A stretch of DNA of 64,000 bases from NCBI GenBank assembly GCA_036000105.1, contig DASYGE010000014.1:82275-146274 (forward strand), read 5' to 3'. The DNA comes from DASUBN01 sp036000105 (GTDB taxonomy: Bacteria > Pseudomonadota > Gammaproteobacteria > Natronospirales > REEB76). Position numbers and translations under genes: made by a program. The notes under the pieces were generated by a model. It did no database searches. It had not been told where the DNA came from and saw only the letters and a list, made by a program, of their open reading frames with translations. Below are positions 46,266-55,050 of this stretch, piece by piece. Each line of letters begins with the position of its first letter. Position 1 is the stretch's first letter.

Positions 46266-48938
46266 TTGCGCGTGAGCCCGCCGGCCCCGGCCGGTCCCGC
46301 CCCTCTCTACGACCCCGCGGCGCTGGAACGGAGCCTCCATGATGGCCCACGGCCGCTGCTCACCCTGAAACGCATCCTGCAACAAGGCGACGCAGAACTT
46401 AAACGACGCTTCGAGCAGGGCACCGACGTTGAATCCCTGGTGCGGGAGCGGGCGGCATTGGTGGATGCGCTGCTCGGGAAGGTCTTCGCCCTGCATCTCG
46501 CCGGCCTCGAAGCCGAACTCGCCCTGGTGCCGGTGGGCGGTTATGGCCGCGGTGAACTGCACCCCTCCTCCGATATAGACATCCTGCTCCTGGTGCGCCA
46601 GGAGAGCGGCGGCGTCCAGCGGGAGCGCATCGCCGCCTTCGTCACATCCTTATGGGACATCGGCCTGGAAGTGGGCCACAGCGTGCGCACCCTGGAAGAA
46701 TGCGTGAGCCACGCGGGTGCCGATATCACGGTGGCTACGAGCCTCATGGAATCGCGCTTGCTCAAAGGCGGCCAGGTTCTTTACCGCGCACTGGTGGAAG
46801 CCACCGGGCCCGGGCGCATCTGGACGTCCCAGGAATTCTTCGCCGCCAAATGGCGCGAGCAACAGGAACGCCACGCCAAATACCACGACACAGCCTATCG
46901 CCTCGAACCCAACGTGAAGGAAGGCCCTGGGGGCTTGCGGGACATCCAGATGATCGGCTGGGTGGCGAAACGGCATTTCGGTGCCGCCACGCTCCACGGT
47001 CTCGTGGAGCAGGGCTTCCTCACGGAAGAGGAATACCAGAGCCTCACGGCCGGACAGAATTACTTGTGGAAAGTGCGCTTTGCACTCCACCTCCTGCACG
47101 GGCGGCGCGAAGATCGGCTCCTGTTCGACGCCCAGATCAAGCTCTCGCGGCAGGCGGGTTTCAAGGACGCCCCCAACAACCTGGGCGTCGAGCAGTTCAT
47201 GCAGCAGTACTACCGCACAGTCATGCAGGTATCGCGCCTGAATGAGATGCTTTTACAGTTGTTCGACGAGGCCATCCTCAACCCGACCCGGGGCGAGGCG
47301 GTGCCCCTCAGCGGGGATTTCGCCGATCGTGGCGGTTTCCTCACGGCGCGTTCCCCCGATCTCTTCGAGCGCAAACCCGGCGCGCTGCTGGAGATGTTCC
47401 ATGTGCTCGAACAACACCCGCGCCTCAAGGGCGTGAGCGCCGAGACCATACGCCGGATACGCCTCGCCCTGCCGCGCATGGACGCGGATTTCCGCGCCGA
47501 GCCGGCCAACCGTGCGCTCTTCATGGACATCCTGCGGGAACCCCAGGGTGTGACCCATGAACTACGCCGCATGAACCGCTATGGGGTGCTCGGTCGCTAC
47601 CTGCCCGCCTTCGGTGCGGTGGTGGGCCGCATGCAGTACGACCTGTTCCACGCCTACACCGTGGATGAACACACGCTCTTCGTGGTAAGCAACCTGCGGC
47701 GCTTCGCCTTGAGCCGTTACGACCACGAATATCCCCTATGCAGCCGTATCATGCAGGCCCTGCCTAAACCCGAAGTGGCCTATCTCGCCGGCCTGTTCCA
47801 TGACATCGCCAAGGGCCGGGGCGGCGATCACTCAGAACTGGGCGCGGTGGAAGCCGAACAGTTCTGTCTCGATCACGGGCTCACACGCTATGAGGCCCGG
47901 CTTGCCGCCTGGCTGGTGCAGAACCACCTGCTCCTGTCCATCACCGCTCAGAAGAAGGACATCAGCGACCCGGAGGTGATCCAGGCCTTCGCCACTCAGA
48001 TAGGCGATCCCCTGCATCTCGATTACCTCTACGTGCTGACGGTGGCCGACGTACGTGCCACCAATCCCGACCTATGGAACTCCTGGAAAGCCGGCTTGTT
48101 CACGGAGCTTTACCAGAGAGCGAGCCAGGCTCTGCGCCATGGCGCCGAAGCGCCGCTGGATAAGGACGAACTCATCACCGAGACCCAGGACCGGGCCCGA
48201 ACGCTGCTGGCGGAACGGGGGCTGGATCCGGAAGCCGTAGCCAGCGTGTGGCAGCGGCTCTCGGAAGAATATTTCCTGCGCCACAATCCGGAAGAGATCG
48301 CCTGGCACACAGAAGGCTTGGCGGCACGCTTGCAAGGCGATGTGCCCCTGGTGCTCCTGCGCCAGCAGACCCAACGGGGCGGCACTGCCATCTGCGTGTA
48401 TTCGCGCCATGACGACTTCATATTCGGTCGCATGACGGCGGTGCTGTCGCAGCTGGGTCTCACCATCCTGGACGCCGGCATCGTGCCCCTGGGCGAAGAG
48501 GCGAGCCTGGACACATACGCGGTGCTGGAAGACACGGGCGCGCCAATCGACGATCCGGAAAGGCTCGCGGAGATCGAACGGGTACTGGTGCGGGAGATCA
48601 ACCGGAAGAACGCCTCCCCCATCGCCGTGACCCGGCGCGCGCCGCGTCAGGTGCGCATGTTCACCACCCCTACCATCATCACTTTCAGCGACGATGTACG
48701 CAACGGCCGCACGGTGCTGGAGATCACTGCCGGCGACCGGCCGGGGCTCCTCTCGCAGATAGGCCAGGCCCTCAAAGCCTGCGGCCTCAGGCTGCAGAAT
48801 GCGAAGATCACCACTGTGGGCGAGCGTGCCGAAGACGTGTTCTTCATCACCGATGCCGCTCATCATCCCCTGGACGATCCCACTGCCCGCGAGAAGCTGC
48901 GAGATGCCTTGCTGGCGCGCATAGGTGAAAACGGCTGA
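46266..48938 (+). CDS. glnD: Bifunctional [protein-PII] uridylyltransferase/uridylyl-removing enzyme
   Basis: Nitrogen sensor that uridylylates and deuridylylates PII in response to glutamine. 890 residues, the E. coli length: nucleotidyltransferase motif GGYGRGELHPSSDIDILLL (~91-109, Asp103 and Asp105), PII-UTase linker, HD domain FHDIAKGRGGDHSELG (~512), two ACT domains (~710-790 and ~815-885). TTG 46266 or GTG 46272 can start it; neither has a strong binding site. Three bases after the map stop. Confidence 0.95.
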   Translation: MRVSPPAPAGPAPLYDPAALERSLHDGPRPLLTLKRILQQGDAELKRRFEQGTDVESLVRERAALVDALLGKVFALHLAGLEAELALVPVGGYGRGELHPSSDIDILLLVRQESGGVQRERIAAFVTSLWDIGLEVGHSVRTLEECVSHAGADITVATSLMESRLLKGGQVLYRALVEATGPGRIWTSQEFFAAKWREQQERHAKYHDTAYRLEPNVKEGPGGLRDIQMIGWVAKRHFGAATLHGLVEQGFLTEEEYQSLTAGQNYLWKVRFALHLLHGRREDRLLFDAQIKLSRQAGFKDAPNNLGVEQFMQQYYRTVMQVSRLNEMLLQLFDEAILNPTRGEAVPLSGDFADRGGFLTARSPDLFERKPGALLEMFHVLEQHPRLKGVSAETIRRIRLALPRMDADFRAEPANRALFMDILREPQGVTHELRRMNRYGVLGRYLPAFGAVVGRMQYDLFHAYTVDEHTLFVVSNLRRFALSRYDHEYPLCSRIMQALPKPEVAYLAGLFHDIAKGRGGDHSELGAVEAEQFCLDHGLTRYEARLAAWLVQNHLLLSITAQKKDISDPEVIQAFATQIGDPLHLDYLYVLTVADVRATNPDLWNSWKAGLFTELYQRASQALRHGAEAPLDKDELITETQDRARTLLAERGLDPEAVASVWQRLSEEYFLRHNPEEIAWHTEGLAARLQGDVPLVLLRQQTQRGGTAICVYSRHDDFIFGRMTAVLSQLGLTILDAGIVPLGEEASLDTYAVLEDTGAPIDDPERLAEIERVLVREINRKNASPIAVTRRAPRQVRMFTTPTIITFSDDVRNGRTVLEITAGDRPGLLSQIGQALKACGLRLQNAKITTVGERAEDVFFITDAAHHPLDDPTAREKLRDALLARIGENG

Positions 48939-48958
48939 TAGCGGTTACCTACTATAGA

Positions 48959-49798
48959 ATGACTGACACCATGAACCAAGAAATCCGCTCCCTCATCGAA
49001 ACCGCTTTCGAGAAGCGTGCTGACATCACCCCGGAACACCGGGATGCGGCCCTGCGTAGGGCGATCGGTGAGGCTGTCGGCCTCCTGGACCGGGGTGAAG
49101 CGCGGGTGGCCGAGAAGCAGGATGGCCAGTGGGTAGTGAACGAATGGCTCAAGAAAGCCGTGCTGTTGTATTTCCGCTTGCATCCCAACCAGCTGATAGA
49201 CGGCAGCAACGCACGTTACTACGACAAGGTACCCCTCAAGTATTCCCAGCATGATGCGGCTGCCTTCGCGAGAGAAGGCGCCCGGGTGGTCCCGCCCGCC
49301 ACCGTGAGGCTCGGCGCCTATATCGCTCCTGACGTGGTGCTCATGCCCTCCTACGTGAACATCGGCGCCTACGTGGGCCCCGGCACCATGGTGGACACCT
49401 GGGCCACCATCGGTTCCTGCGCCCAGATCGGCAGCAAAGTGCATATCTCAGGCGGTGTCGGCATCGGCGGTGTACTGGAACCGGTGCAGGCCTCGCCCAC
49501 CATCATCGAGGATGACTGCTTCATCGGTGCCCGCTCCGAGATCGTGGAAGGGGTGGTGGTGGAACAGGGGGCGGTGATCTCCATGGGCGTATTCATCGGC
49601 CAGAGCACCCGTATCTATGACCGGGAGACCGGCGAGACCCTCTACGGCCGGGTGCCGGCTGGCGCCGTGGTGGTACCCGGCAGCCTGCCCTCGGCAGACG
49701 GGCGCTACAGCCTCGCCTGCGCCGTGATCGTGAAACGGGTGGATGCCAAGACCCGGGCCAAGGTGGGCATCAACGAACTCCTGCGCAACGCGCAGTGA
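48959..49798 (+). CDS. dapD: Tetrahydrodipicolinate N-succinyltransferase
   Basis: Succinylase branch of lysine/diaminopimelate synthesis. 279 residues: N-terminal helical domain, then left-handed beta helix (~100-230) with VVLMPSYVNIGAYVG, MVDTWATIGSCAQIG, HISGGVGIGGVLEP and the C-terminal TLYGRVPAGAVVVPG. ATG 48971 (MNQEIRSLIE) aligns better with E. coli and may be the real start. Operon with dapE. Confidence 0.96.
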   Translation: MTDTMNQEIRSLIETAFEKRADITPEHRDAALRRAIGEAVGLLDRGEARVAEKQDGQWVVNEWLKKAVLLYFRLHPNQLIDGSNARYYDKVPLKYSQHDAAAFAREGARVVPPATVRLGAYIAPDVVLMPSYVNIGAYVGPGTMVDTWATIGSCAQIGSKVHISGGVGIGGVLEPVQASPTIIEDDCFIGARSEIVEGVVVEQGAVISMGVFIGQSTRIYDRETGETLYGRVPAGAVVVPGSLPSADGRYSLACAVIVKRVDAKTRAKVGINELLRNAQ

Positions 49799-49806
49799 AG
49801 GGCCCC

Positions 49807-50934
49807 ATGAGCGCGGTACTGGAACTCACCAAGGAACTCGTGGCCCGGCGCTCCCTCACGCCCGATGACGCCGGCTGCCAGGAACTCATGGCTGCACGGC
49901 TCAAGAAGATCGGCTTCAGCGTGGAGCCCATGCGCTTCGGCAGCGTGGATAACTTCTGGGCGCGGCGCGGCAAGAGCGGACCGCTGCTGGTGTTCGCCGG
50001 CCATACGGACGTAGTGCCCAGCGGTCCAGTGGAACAATGGGCGTCAGAACCCTTCACACCTACCTTGAAAGACGGTCGGCTCTACGGTCGCGGCACCGCG
50101 GATATGAAAGGCGGCCTCGCGGCCATGACCGTCGCGGTGGAGCGCTTCATCGCTGAGCACCCGACCCACCAATGCAGCATCGCCTTCCTTATCACCAGCG
50201 ATGAGGAAGGTCCTTCGGTAGACGGCACAGTGAAGGTGATGGAGGTCCTGGAAAAGCGTGGCGAGAAGATAGACTGGTGCGTGCTGGGCGAGCCTTCCTG
50301 CCTGGAGCGCTTCGGCGATACCCTGCGCAACGGCAGGCGCGGCTCCCTCACGGGCATCCTCAAGGTACACGGCATCCAGGGTCACGTGGCATATCCCGAA
50401 CGGGCCGATAATCCCATCCATCGTGTGGTGCCGGTTCTCACGGAACTGACCACCGCCCGCTGGGACTCCGGTAACGAATTCTTCCCGCCCACCAGTTTCC
50501 AGATCTCCAACTTCAATTCCGGTACCGGTGCCGGCAACGTGATCCCGGGCGACGCCACGGTGCGCTTCAACTTCCGCTATTCCAGCGCCGTGACCAAAGA
50601 GGGATTGAAGCAACGGGTCCATACCGTGATGGACAAGATGAAAGTGCGCTACGACGTCGACTGGCGCCCCATGGGCGAGCCCTTCCTCACGCCGCCGGGG
50701 AAACTGAGTGCAGCCATGCAGGAAGCGGTGGAGAAAGTGACGGGCATCCGGCCCAAGCTGGATACCGGCGGCGGCACCTCCGACGGGCGCTTCATCGCCC
50801 CCACCGGTGCCCAGGTGATCGAGTTCGGGCCGCGCAACGCCAGCATACACAAGATAGACGAATGCGTGGATGTCACCGAACTGGAACAGCTGGTGGATAT
50901 CTACCAGGATGTCTTGAAACGCTTACTTGGCTGA
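49807..50934 (+). CDS. dapE: Succinyl-diaminopimelate desuccinylase
   Basis: Zinc M20 hydrolase acting two steps after DapD. 375 residues, exactly the E. coli size when started at ATG 49807, which has AAGGG five bases upstream; an earlier GTG at 49795 overlaps the dapD stop. Ligands: FAGHTDVVP (His66, Asp68), GRGTADMKGG, SDEEGPS with the catalytic Glu, GEPSC, and the C-terminal NASIHKIDE. Its 3' end overlaps dsbB by 12 bases on the other strand. Confidence 0.97.
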   Translation: MSAVLELTKELVARRSLTPDDAGCQELMAARLKKIGFSVEPMRFGSVDNFWARRGKSGPLLVFAGHTDVVPSGPVEQWASEPFTPTLKDGRLYGRGTADMKGGLAAMTVAVERFIAEHPTHQCSIAFLITSDEEGPSVDGTVKVMEVLEKRGEKIDWCVLGEPSCLERFGDTLRNGRRGSLTGILKVHGIQGHVAYPERADNPIHRVVPVLTELTTARWDSGNEFFPPTSFQISNFNSGTGAGNVIPGDATVRFNFRYSSAVTKEGLKQRVHTVMDKMKVRYDVDWRPMGEPFLTPPGKLSAAMQEAVEKVTGIRPKLDTGGGTSDGRFIAPTGAQVIEFGPRNASIHKIDECVDVTELEQLVDIYQDVLKRLLG

Positions 50935-51417
50935 CTTGCGCCAGTTCACGACGAGCCCACCGACTCCCAAGATCACGAACCAGATCAATACCCACTCCGG
51001 CATGGTCAAACCCAGGAAACTCCAGGTGACCACGGAGCAATCCGCGCTGCCGGTGAAGGCCTTCACCAGGAACTGGCTGAAAGGCAGCTTCGCGAACAGA
51101 TAGCCGATGCCGGGACCGCAGGGCGGTGCCATCTCCGGCGGCAGATGCTGGATATAGATGTGGCGGATGGAAACGGCCCCGCCAGCCGCGGCGGCCAAGA
51201 GCAGCAGACATCCATATATCTTCGCTCCCCAGGTCTTCGGGTGATGCACAGAAGCTGCCAGGAACAGTACCCCTAAGGCGATGACCCCGATGCGCTGGAA
51301 GATGCACAGCGGGCAGGGTTCCAGATGGTCATGGAACTGGGAGTAATAGGCGAAGGCCAGGAGCGCGGCGCAGACGAGGAATCCGGCCAGGTTGATCTGG
51401 CGGCGGGACAAGATCAT
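50923..51417 (-). CDS. dsbB: Disulfide bond formation protein DsbB
   Basis: Inner-membrane quinone reductase that reoxidises DsbA. 164 residues, four membrane helices. Both redox pairs are present: CPLC (Cys35, Cys38) in the first periplasmic loop, Cys100 (PPCGPG) and Cys127 (SADCS) in the second. ATG 51417 is preferred: GGAG lies nine bases upstream but touches the earlier ATG at 51426. Confidence 0.92.
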   Translation of the reverse strand: MILSRRQINLAGFLVCAALLAFAYYSQFHDHLEPCPLCIFQRIGVIALGVLFLAASVHHPKTWGAKIYGCLLLLAAAAGGAVSIRHIYIQHLPPEMAPPCGPGIGYLFAKLPFSQFLVKAFTGSADCSVVTWSFLGLTMPEWVLIWFVILGVGGLVVNWRKSAK

Positions 51418-51485
51418 GGGAGGCATCTCCGGCGTGCGTAAGACCAGTTAAAGGATGCCCATATATAGAGGCTATGGCAAGAGTT

Positions 51486-51514
51486 CACGCCATCCCGGGT
51501 TCCGGGATGGCGTG
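51486..51514. terminator. Perfect 13-bp inverted repeat after phoU
   Basis: CACGCCATCCCGG GTT CCGGGATGGCGTG, a perfect stem with a three-base loop, ending four bases before the phoU stop codon complement (phoU stop at 51519). No T-run follows, so it may be a factor-dependent terminator or 3'-end protecting hairpin for the pho transcript, or separate it from dsbB. Confidence 0.55.
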
Positions 51515-51518
51515 CATA

Positions 51519-52238
51519 TCAGGGGCGTTCCAGGACTTCCCTCTCCATGGCCTCGAAGCCGCTGTGCCGCACGTCCTTGCCGCGCACCAGATAGATCACG
51601 TACTCGCAGATGTTCTTGGCATGGTCGCCGATGCGCTCCAGGGCGCGGGCCGACCACATCACATCCAGCACCCGGCGGATGGTGCGCGGGTCTTCCATCA
51701 TGAAGGTGATGGACTGGCGCGAGAGGGCGTCGTATTCCCCGTCAACCCGTTCGTCTTCCTTCGCCACGCGCACCGCGGCTTCCGCATCCAGGCGCGCGAA
51801 CGCGTCCAGCGCGTCATGCAGCATGGTCCGCACGTGGTTACCCAGGTGCTCGATCTCGCGGTAGTTGGTGTTGGGGCGTTCCTGCTCGGCGAGGCGCGCG
51901 GCGAAACGGCCGATCTTCTCCGCTTCGTCGCCGATGCGTTCCAGGTCGGTGATGGTCTTGATGATGGCGAGGATCAGGCGCAGGTCGCTTGCAGCAGGTT
52001 GACGGCGGGCCAGGATGCGGCTGCACTCCTCGTCTATGGCCACTTCCATCTGGTTGACCTTGTAGTCGTGCTGCTCGATGGCGCGGCCGAGCTCGCTGTC
52101 ACCCTCGGTGAGGGCTCGCAGCGCATCCACGATCTGCTGTTCCACGAGACCACCCATGGCGAGCACGCGGTTGCGTACGTCCTCGAGTTCCTCGTTGAAC
52201 TTCTGCGAGATGTGGTGTGTAAGGTTCAGTTTATCCAT
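51519..52238 (-). CDS. phoU: Phosphate signalling complex protein PhoU
   Basis: Negative regulator linking the Pst transporter to PhoR and limiting phosphate uptake. 239 residues forming two three-helix PhoU repeats, each with an acidic metal-cluster motif: DLERIGDEAEKIGR (~98-111) and ALERIGDHAKNICEY (~205-219). Downstream of phoR; no pst genes are in the window. Confidence 0.95.
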   Translation of the reverse strand: MDKLNLTHHISQKFNEELEDVRNRVLAMGGLVEQQIVDALRALTEGDSELGRAIEQHDYKVNQMEVAIDEECSRILARRQPAASDLRLILAIIKTITDLERIGDEAEKIGRFAARLAEQERPNTNYREIEHLGNHVRTMLHDALDAFARLDAEAAVRVAKEDERVDGEYDALSRQSITFMMEDPRTIRRVLDVMWSARALERIGDHAKNICEYVIYLVRGKDVRHSGFEAMEREVLERP

Positions 52239-52311
52239 AGTGTTACCCGCGTTTAAGCCAATGCCGCGGTGACCCCAGTATACCCCTGGCGGCCGCGGCG
52301 GAATCCGAATC

Positions 52312-53613
52312 TCAGGCGATCCTCGCCTCCCGTGTCACACGCTCCACCGGAAAGCTGCAGGTGAACGTGCTGCCCTTGCCCGGTTCGCTCTCTACGTCCA
52401 GCTCGGCGGCATGCCGCTGCAGCACGTGCTTCACGATGGCGAGTCCGAGGCCCGTGCCGCCGCTGTCGCGGTTGCGGGAACGATCCACCCGGTAGAAGCG
52501 CTCCGTGAGCCGCGGCAGATGTTCCGACGCGATGCCGACGCCGGTATCGCTGACGCTCAAGGTGGCGCCCTCGCCGTTCGCCGCCCAGCGGATCAGGACC
52601 TTGCCGGAATCCGGGGTGTAACGCATGGCGTTGAACACTAGGTTGGAGAAGGCGCTGTAGAGCTCGCTCTCGGCGCCCAGGATCCACAGGGGCTCGCCGA
52701 TCTGCACCGATACGTCCCGGGGGCCATAGCCCAAGGCCTGGGATTCCCGCTGCACCCGCTGCAGGAGGGCCGGCACATCCACCGGCGCGAACGGGGCCTC
52801 GCGGGCCTCGGTCTCGAGGCGGGAGAGTTCCAGGAGGTCCTTGATGATGGCGGACATGCGCAGCATCTGGTGTTCCATCTCGGCCAGGGGGGCGCCCCAG
52901 TCGCCCTCCAGCCGCGCATCGGCGCGCATGGCATCCAGATAGCCGCTCACCACCGTAAGCGGCGAACGCAGCTCATGGGAGGCGTTGGCCACGAAGTCCC
53001 GGCGCATCTCTTCCAGGCGGTGCAGGCGGGTCACATCCCGGGCCAGGAGCAGGCGCTGGTCGCTGCCGTAAGGCACGATGCTGAGCGCGATATGCACGCC
53101 CGGCGCCGCCGGCGCGGGGATGTTCACCGGCTCTTCGAAGTCGCCGTGACGCAGATAACCCACGAAGTCCGGATGGCGGATCAGGTTACCGATACGCCGG
53201 CCCAGATCCGACCCGGGCCTCAAGCCCAGGAGGCGGCTGGCTGCGTCGTTGAACCAGATGATCTCCCACAGGGCGTCCACCACCACCACCGCGTCCGGCA
53301 TGGCGGAGGTGGAGTTGCGGAACTCGCGTAAGAGATAGGCTATGCGCCGCTTGCGTTCACGGTCGCGACGACGCAGGCGGTAGAAGTGATTGAATATCTC
53401 GCCCCACACGCCTAAGGACGACGGTGTGGCGAACTGGCGGCCACGGCGCAACCAGTTGTCCAGGCGGTAAAGGTTGATGAGATGCCAAAAGAGATACACG
53501 CCCGCCGAGAGGAACAGCCAGGCGAAGGTGTGACGGTACACCAACCCGCCGATGACGGCGAGCAAGAGCAGGAACAGGAAGCTCATGACCTCCTGTCGCC
53601 AACCCGGATTCAT
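52312..53613 (-). CDS. phoR: Phosphate regulon sensor kinase PhoR
   Basis: 433 residues: two N-terminal membrane segments (~10-50) without a periplasmic domain, a basic linker, PAS domain (~100-195), HisKA with phosphoacceptor His213 in NASHELRSPLTVVSGY, and HATPase with FSNLVFNAMRYTP, VSDTGVGI and GGTGLGLAIV. ATG 53613 overlaps the phoB stop as ATGA. Pairs with PhoB; PhoU follows 73 bases downstream. Confidence 0.95.
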   Translation of the reverse strand: MNPGWRQEVMSFLFLLLLAVIGGLVYRHTFAWLFLSAGVYLFWHLINLYRLDNWLRRGRQFATPSSLGVWGEIFNHFYRLRRRDRERKRRIAYLLREFRNSTSAMPDAVVVVDALWEIIWFNDAASRLLGLRPGSDLGRRIGNLIRHPDFVGYLRHGDFEEPVNIPAPAAPGVHIALSIVPYGSDQRLLLARDVTRLHRLEEMRRDFVANASHELRSPLTVVSGYLDAMRADARLEGDWGAPLAEMEHQMLRMSAIIKDLLELSRLETEAREAPFAPVDVPALLQRVQRESQALGYGPRDVSVQIGEPLWILGAESELYSAFSNLVFNAMRYTPDSGKVLIRWAANGEGATLSVSDTGVGIASEHLPRLTERFYRVDRSRNRDSGGTGLGLAIVKHVLQRHAAELDVESEPGKGSTFTCSFPVERVTREARIA

Positions 53614-54308
53614 TGCTGGGTCCCTTGGGGCGAGAAGCGGTAACCGCTGCCGCGCACGGTCTGGATATAGGCATCGCAACCGTGGGGGCCTAAGGCCTTG
53701 CGCAGGCGGCGGATGTGCACATCCACGGTGCGCTCCTCGATATACACGTTGCCGCCCCACACCCGGTCCAGCACCTGGGCACGGCTGAAGACGCGTTCGG
53801 GCTGCGACATGAAGAACTTAAGCAGGCGGTATTCGGTGGGACCGAGGGTCACTTCCGTGCCCTCCACGCTCACCCGATGGCTCGCGGGATCCAGACGCAG
53901 ACCGCCGAGCGCCAGTGCTTCGCCGTCGGCGCCGGCGGCACGGCGCAGCAGGGCTTGGATACGCGCCACCAGTTCCCGGGCGGAGAATGGCTTGGTGAGG
54001 TAATCGTCGGCGCCGCTCTCCAGACCCATGACCTTGTCATCCTCGGCGGCCCGGGCGGTGAGCATGATGATGGGGAGTTCCTTGGTGGCTTGGTCCCGGC
54101 GCAGGGCGCGGGCCAATTCCAAGCCGGAGAGGTCGGGCAGCATCCAGTCCAGTAGCACCAGGTCCGGGCTGTGGTCCACCAGGGCGCGGCGGGCCGCAGA
54201 GGCGTCCTCTGCCTCGCTCACGGCGAAGCCGGCCCGTTTAAGGGTGAACGTCACCATCTCGCGGATGGCGCGCTCGTCTTCCACTACCAGGATGCGCTTC
54301 TCTTCCAT
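53610..54308 (-). CDS. phoB: Phosphate regulon response regulator PhoB
   Basis: Activates phosphate-starvation genes. 232 residues: receiver domain with acidic Asp11, phospho-acceptor Asp54 (LLDWMLPDLSG), switch Thr in LTARAAEDD and Lys in YLTKPFS; winged-helix OmpR-type DNA-binding domain (~130-228) with LGPTEYRLLKFF, VWGGNVYIEERTVDVHIRRLRKAL (parts) and RGSGYRF. First gene of phoB-phoR-phoU. Confidence 0.96.
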   Translation of the reverse strand: MEEKRILVVEDERAIREMVTFTLKRAGFAVSEAEDASAARRALVDHSPDLVLLDWMLPDLSGLELARALRRDQATKELPIIMLTARAAEDDKVMGLESGADDYLTKPFSARELVARIQALLRRAAGADGEALALGGLRLDPASHRVSVEGTEVTLGPTEYRLLKFFMSQPERVFSRAQVLDRVWGGNVYIEERTVDVHIRRLRKALGPHGCDAYIQTVRGSGYRFSPQGTQQ

Positions 54309-54348
54309 GCTTTTCCCGCCCGGCTAAAGGAATTCGCCGGCAGAAATA

Positions 54349-54370
54349 TTAAAGCAAGGTAACATGACAG
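54349..54370 (-). promoter_or_regulatory. Candidate Pho box upstream of phoB
   Basis: On the minus strand: CTGTCAT GTTA CCTTGCT TTAA, a perfect first CTGTCAT repeat, four-base spacer, and a weaker second repeat eleven bases on. It lies 41 bases before the phoB ATG and fits autoregulation by PhoB. The second half-site is poor. Confidence 0.4.
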
Positions 54371-54375
54371 ATTGG

Positions 54376-55050
54376 TTAAAGCTTTGGCGTTGCGACCTTA
54401 TCTCGCAGATAAACCGGCAAAGCCTGCTCTGGGACCACCGTCGAACCCGCCTTGAACGCTTTATATGCCAATCTGGCTATATCCCCCGCTTTGGGCACGA
54501 GGGTAGCGTCCAGGCCCTTAAGGCCGGGTATGCGCGCCTTGAGCGCCTCAGGATAGGCAGCCCAGCCGGAACCGGCGCCGAACCAGGGACCGTCAGTGGG
54601 GGCTAAAAGATCACTTGGTGGCGATAGGCATTCCGGGCTCAAGGGCTCAAGGGAATCCCCCTTAAGGCCATAGGCAGCCCAGTACACCTCCTGCATGCGC
54701 GCATCCAGACAGGCCAGGATGCGCCCGGCGCCATGCCGTGTATGGGCTGCCGCCGCCAAGGCGGCCAGGTTGGACACCGGCACCACCGGGAGCTTCGCTC
54801 CATAGGCAAGACCTTGGGCCACGGATGCCGCCACCCGCAGACCGGTGAAAGCTCCGGGGCCCCGGCCGAAAGCCAGGGCATCCAGTTCGGCGAGCTTCAA
54901 ACCCGCTTCCGTAAGCAATTTCTCCACCATGGGCAACACGGTCTCGGCGTGCACCCGCTCTGCCTGGATCTCGCTCTCCACCAAGCCTGCATCCGTGAGC
55001 AGAGCCACGGAGCAGCTGGGGCCGGCGGTATCGAGGGCGAGAAGCTTCAT
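54376..55050 (-). CDS. tsaB: tRNA threonylcarbamoyladenosine biosynthesis protein TsaB
   Basis: Partner of TsaD in forming t6A37 of ANN-decoding tRNAs. 224 residues with an ASKHA fold lacking the metal site: LLALDTAGPSCSVALL, HAETVLPMVEKLL, LAFGRGPGAFTGLRVAASVAQGL (parts), and ILACLDARMQEVYWAAY. ATG 55050 overlaps the stop of the upstream helicase gene as ATGA. Confidence 0.93.
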   Translation of the reverse strand: MKLLALDTAGPSCSVALLTDAGLVESEIQAERVHAETVLPMVEKLLTEAGLKLAELDALAFGRGPGAFTGLRVAASVAQGLAYGAKLPVVPVSNLAALAAAAHTRHGAGRILACLDARMQEVYWAAYGLKGDSLEPLSPECLSPPSDLLAPTDGPWFGAGSGWAAYPEALKARIPGLKGLDATLVPKAGDIARLAYKAFKAGSTVVPEQALPVYLRDKVATPKL

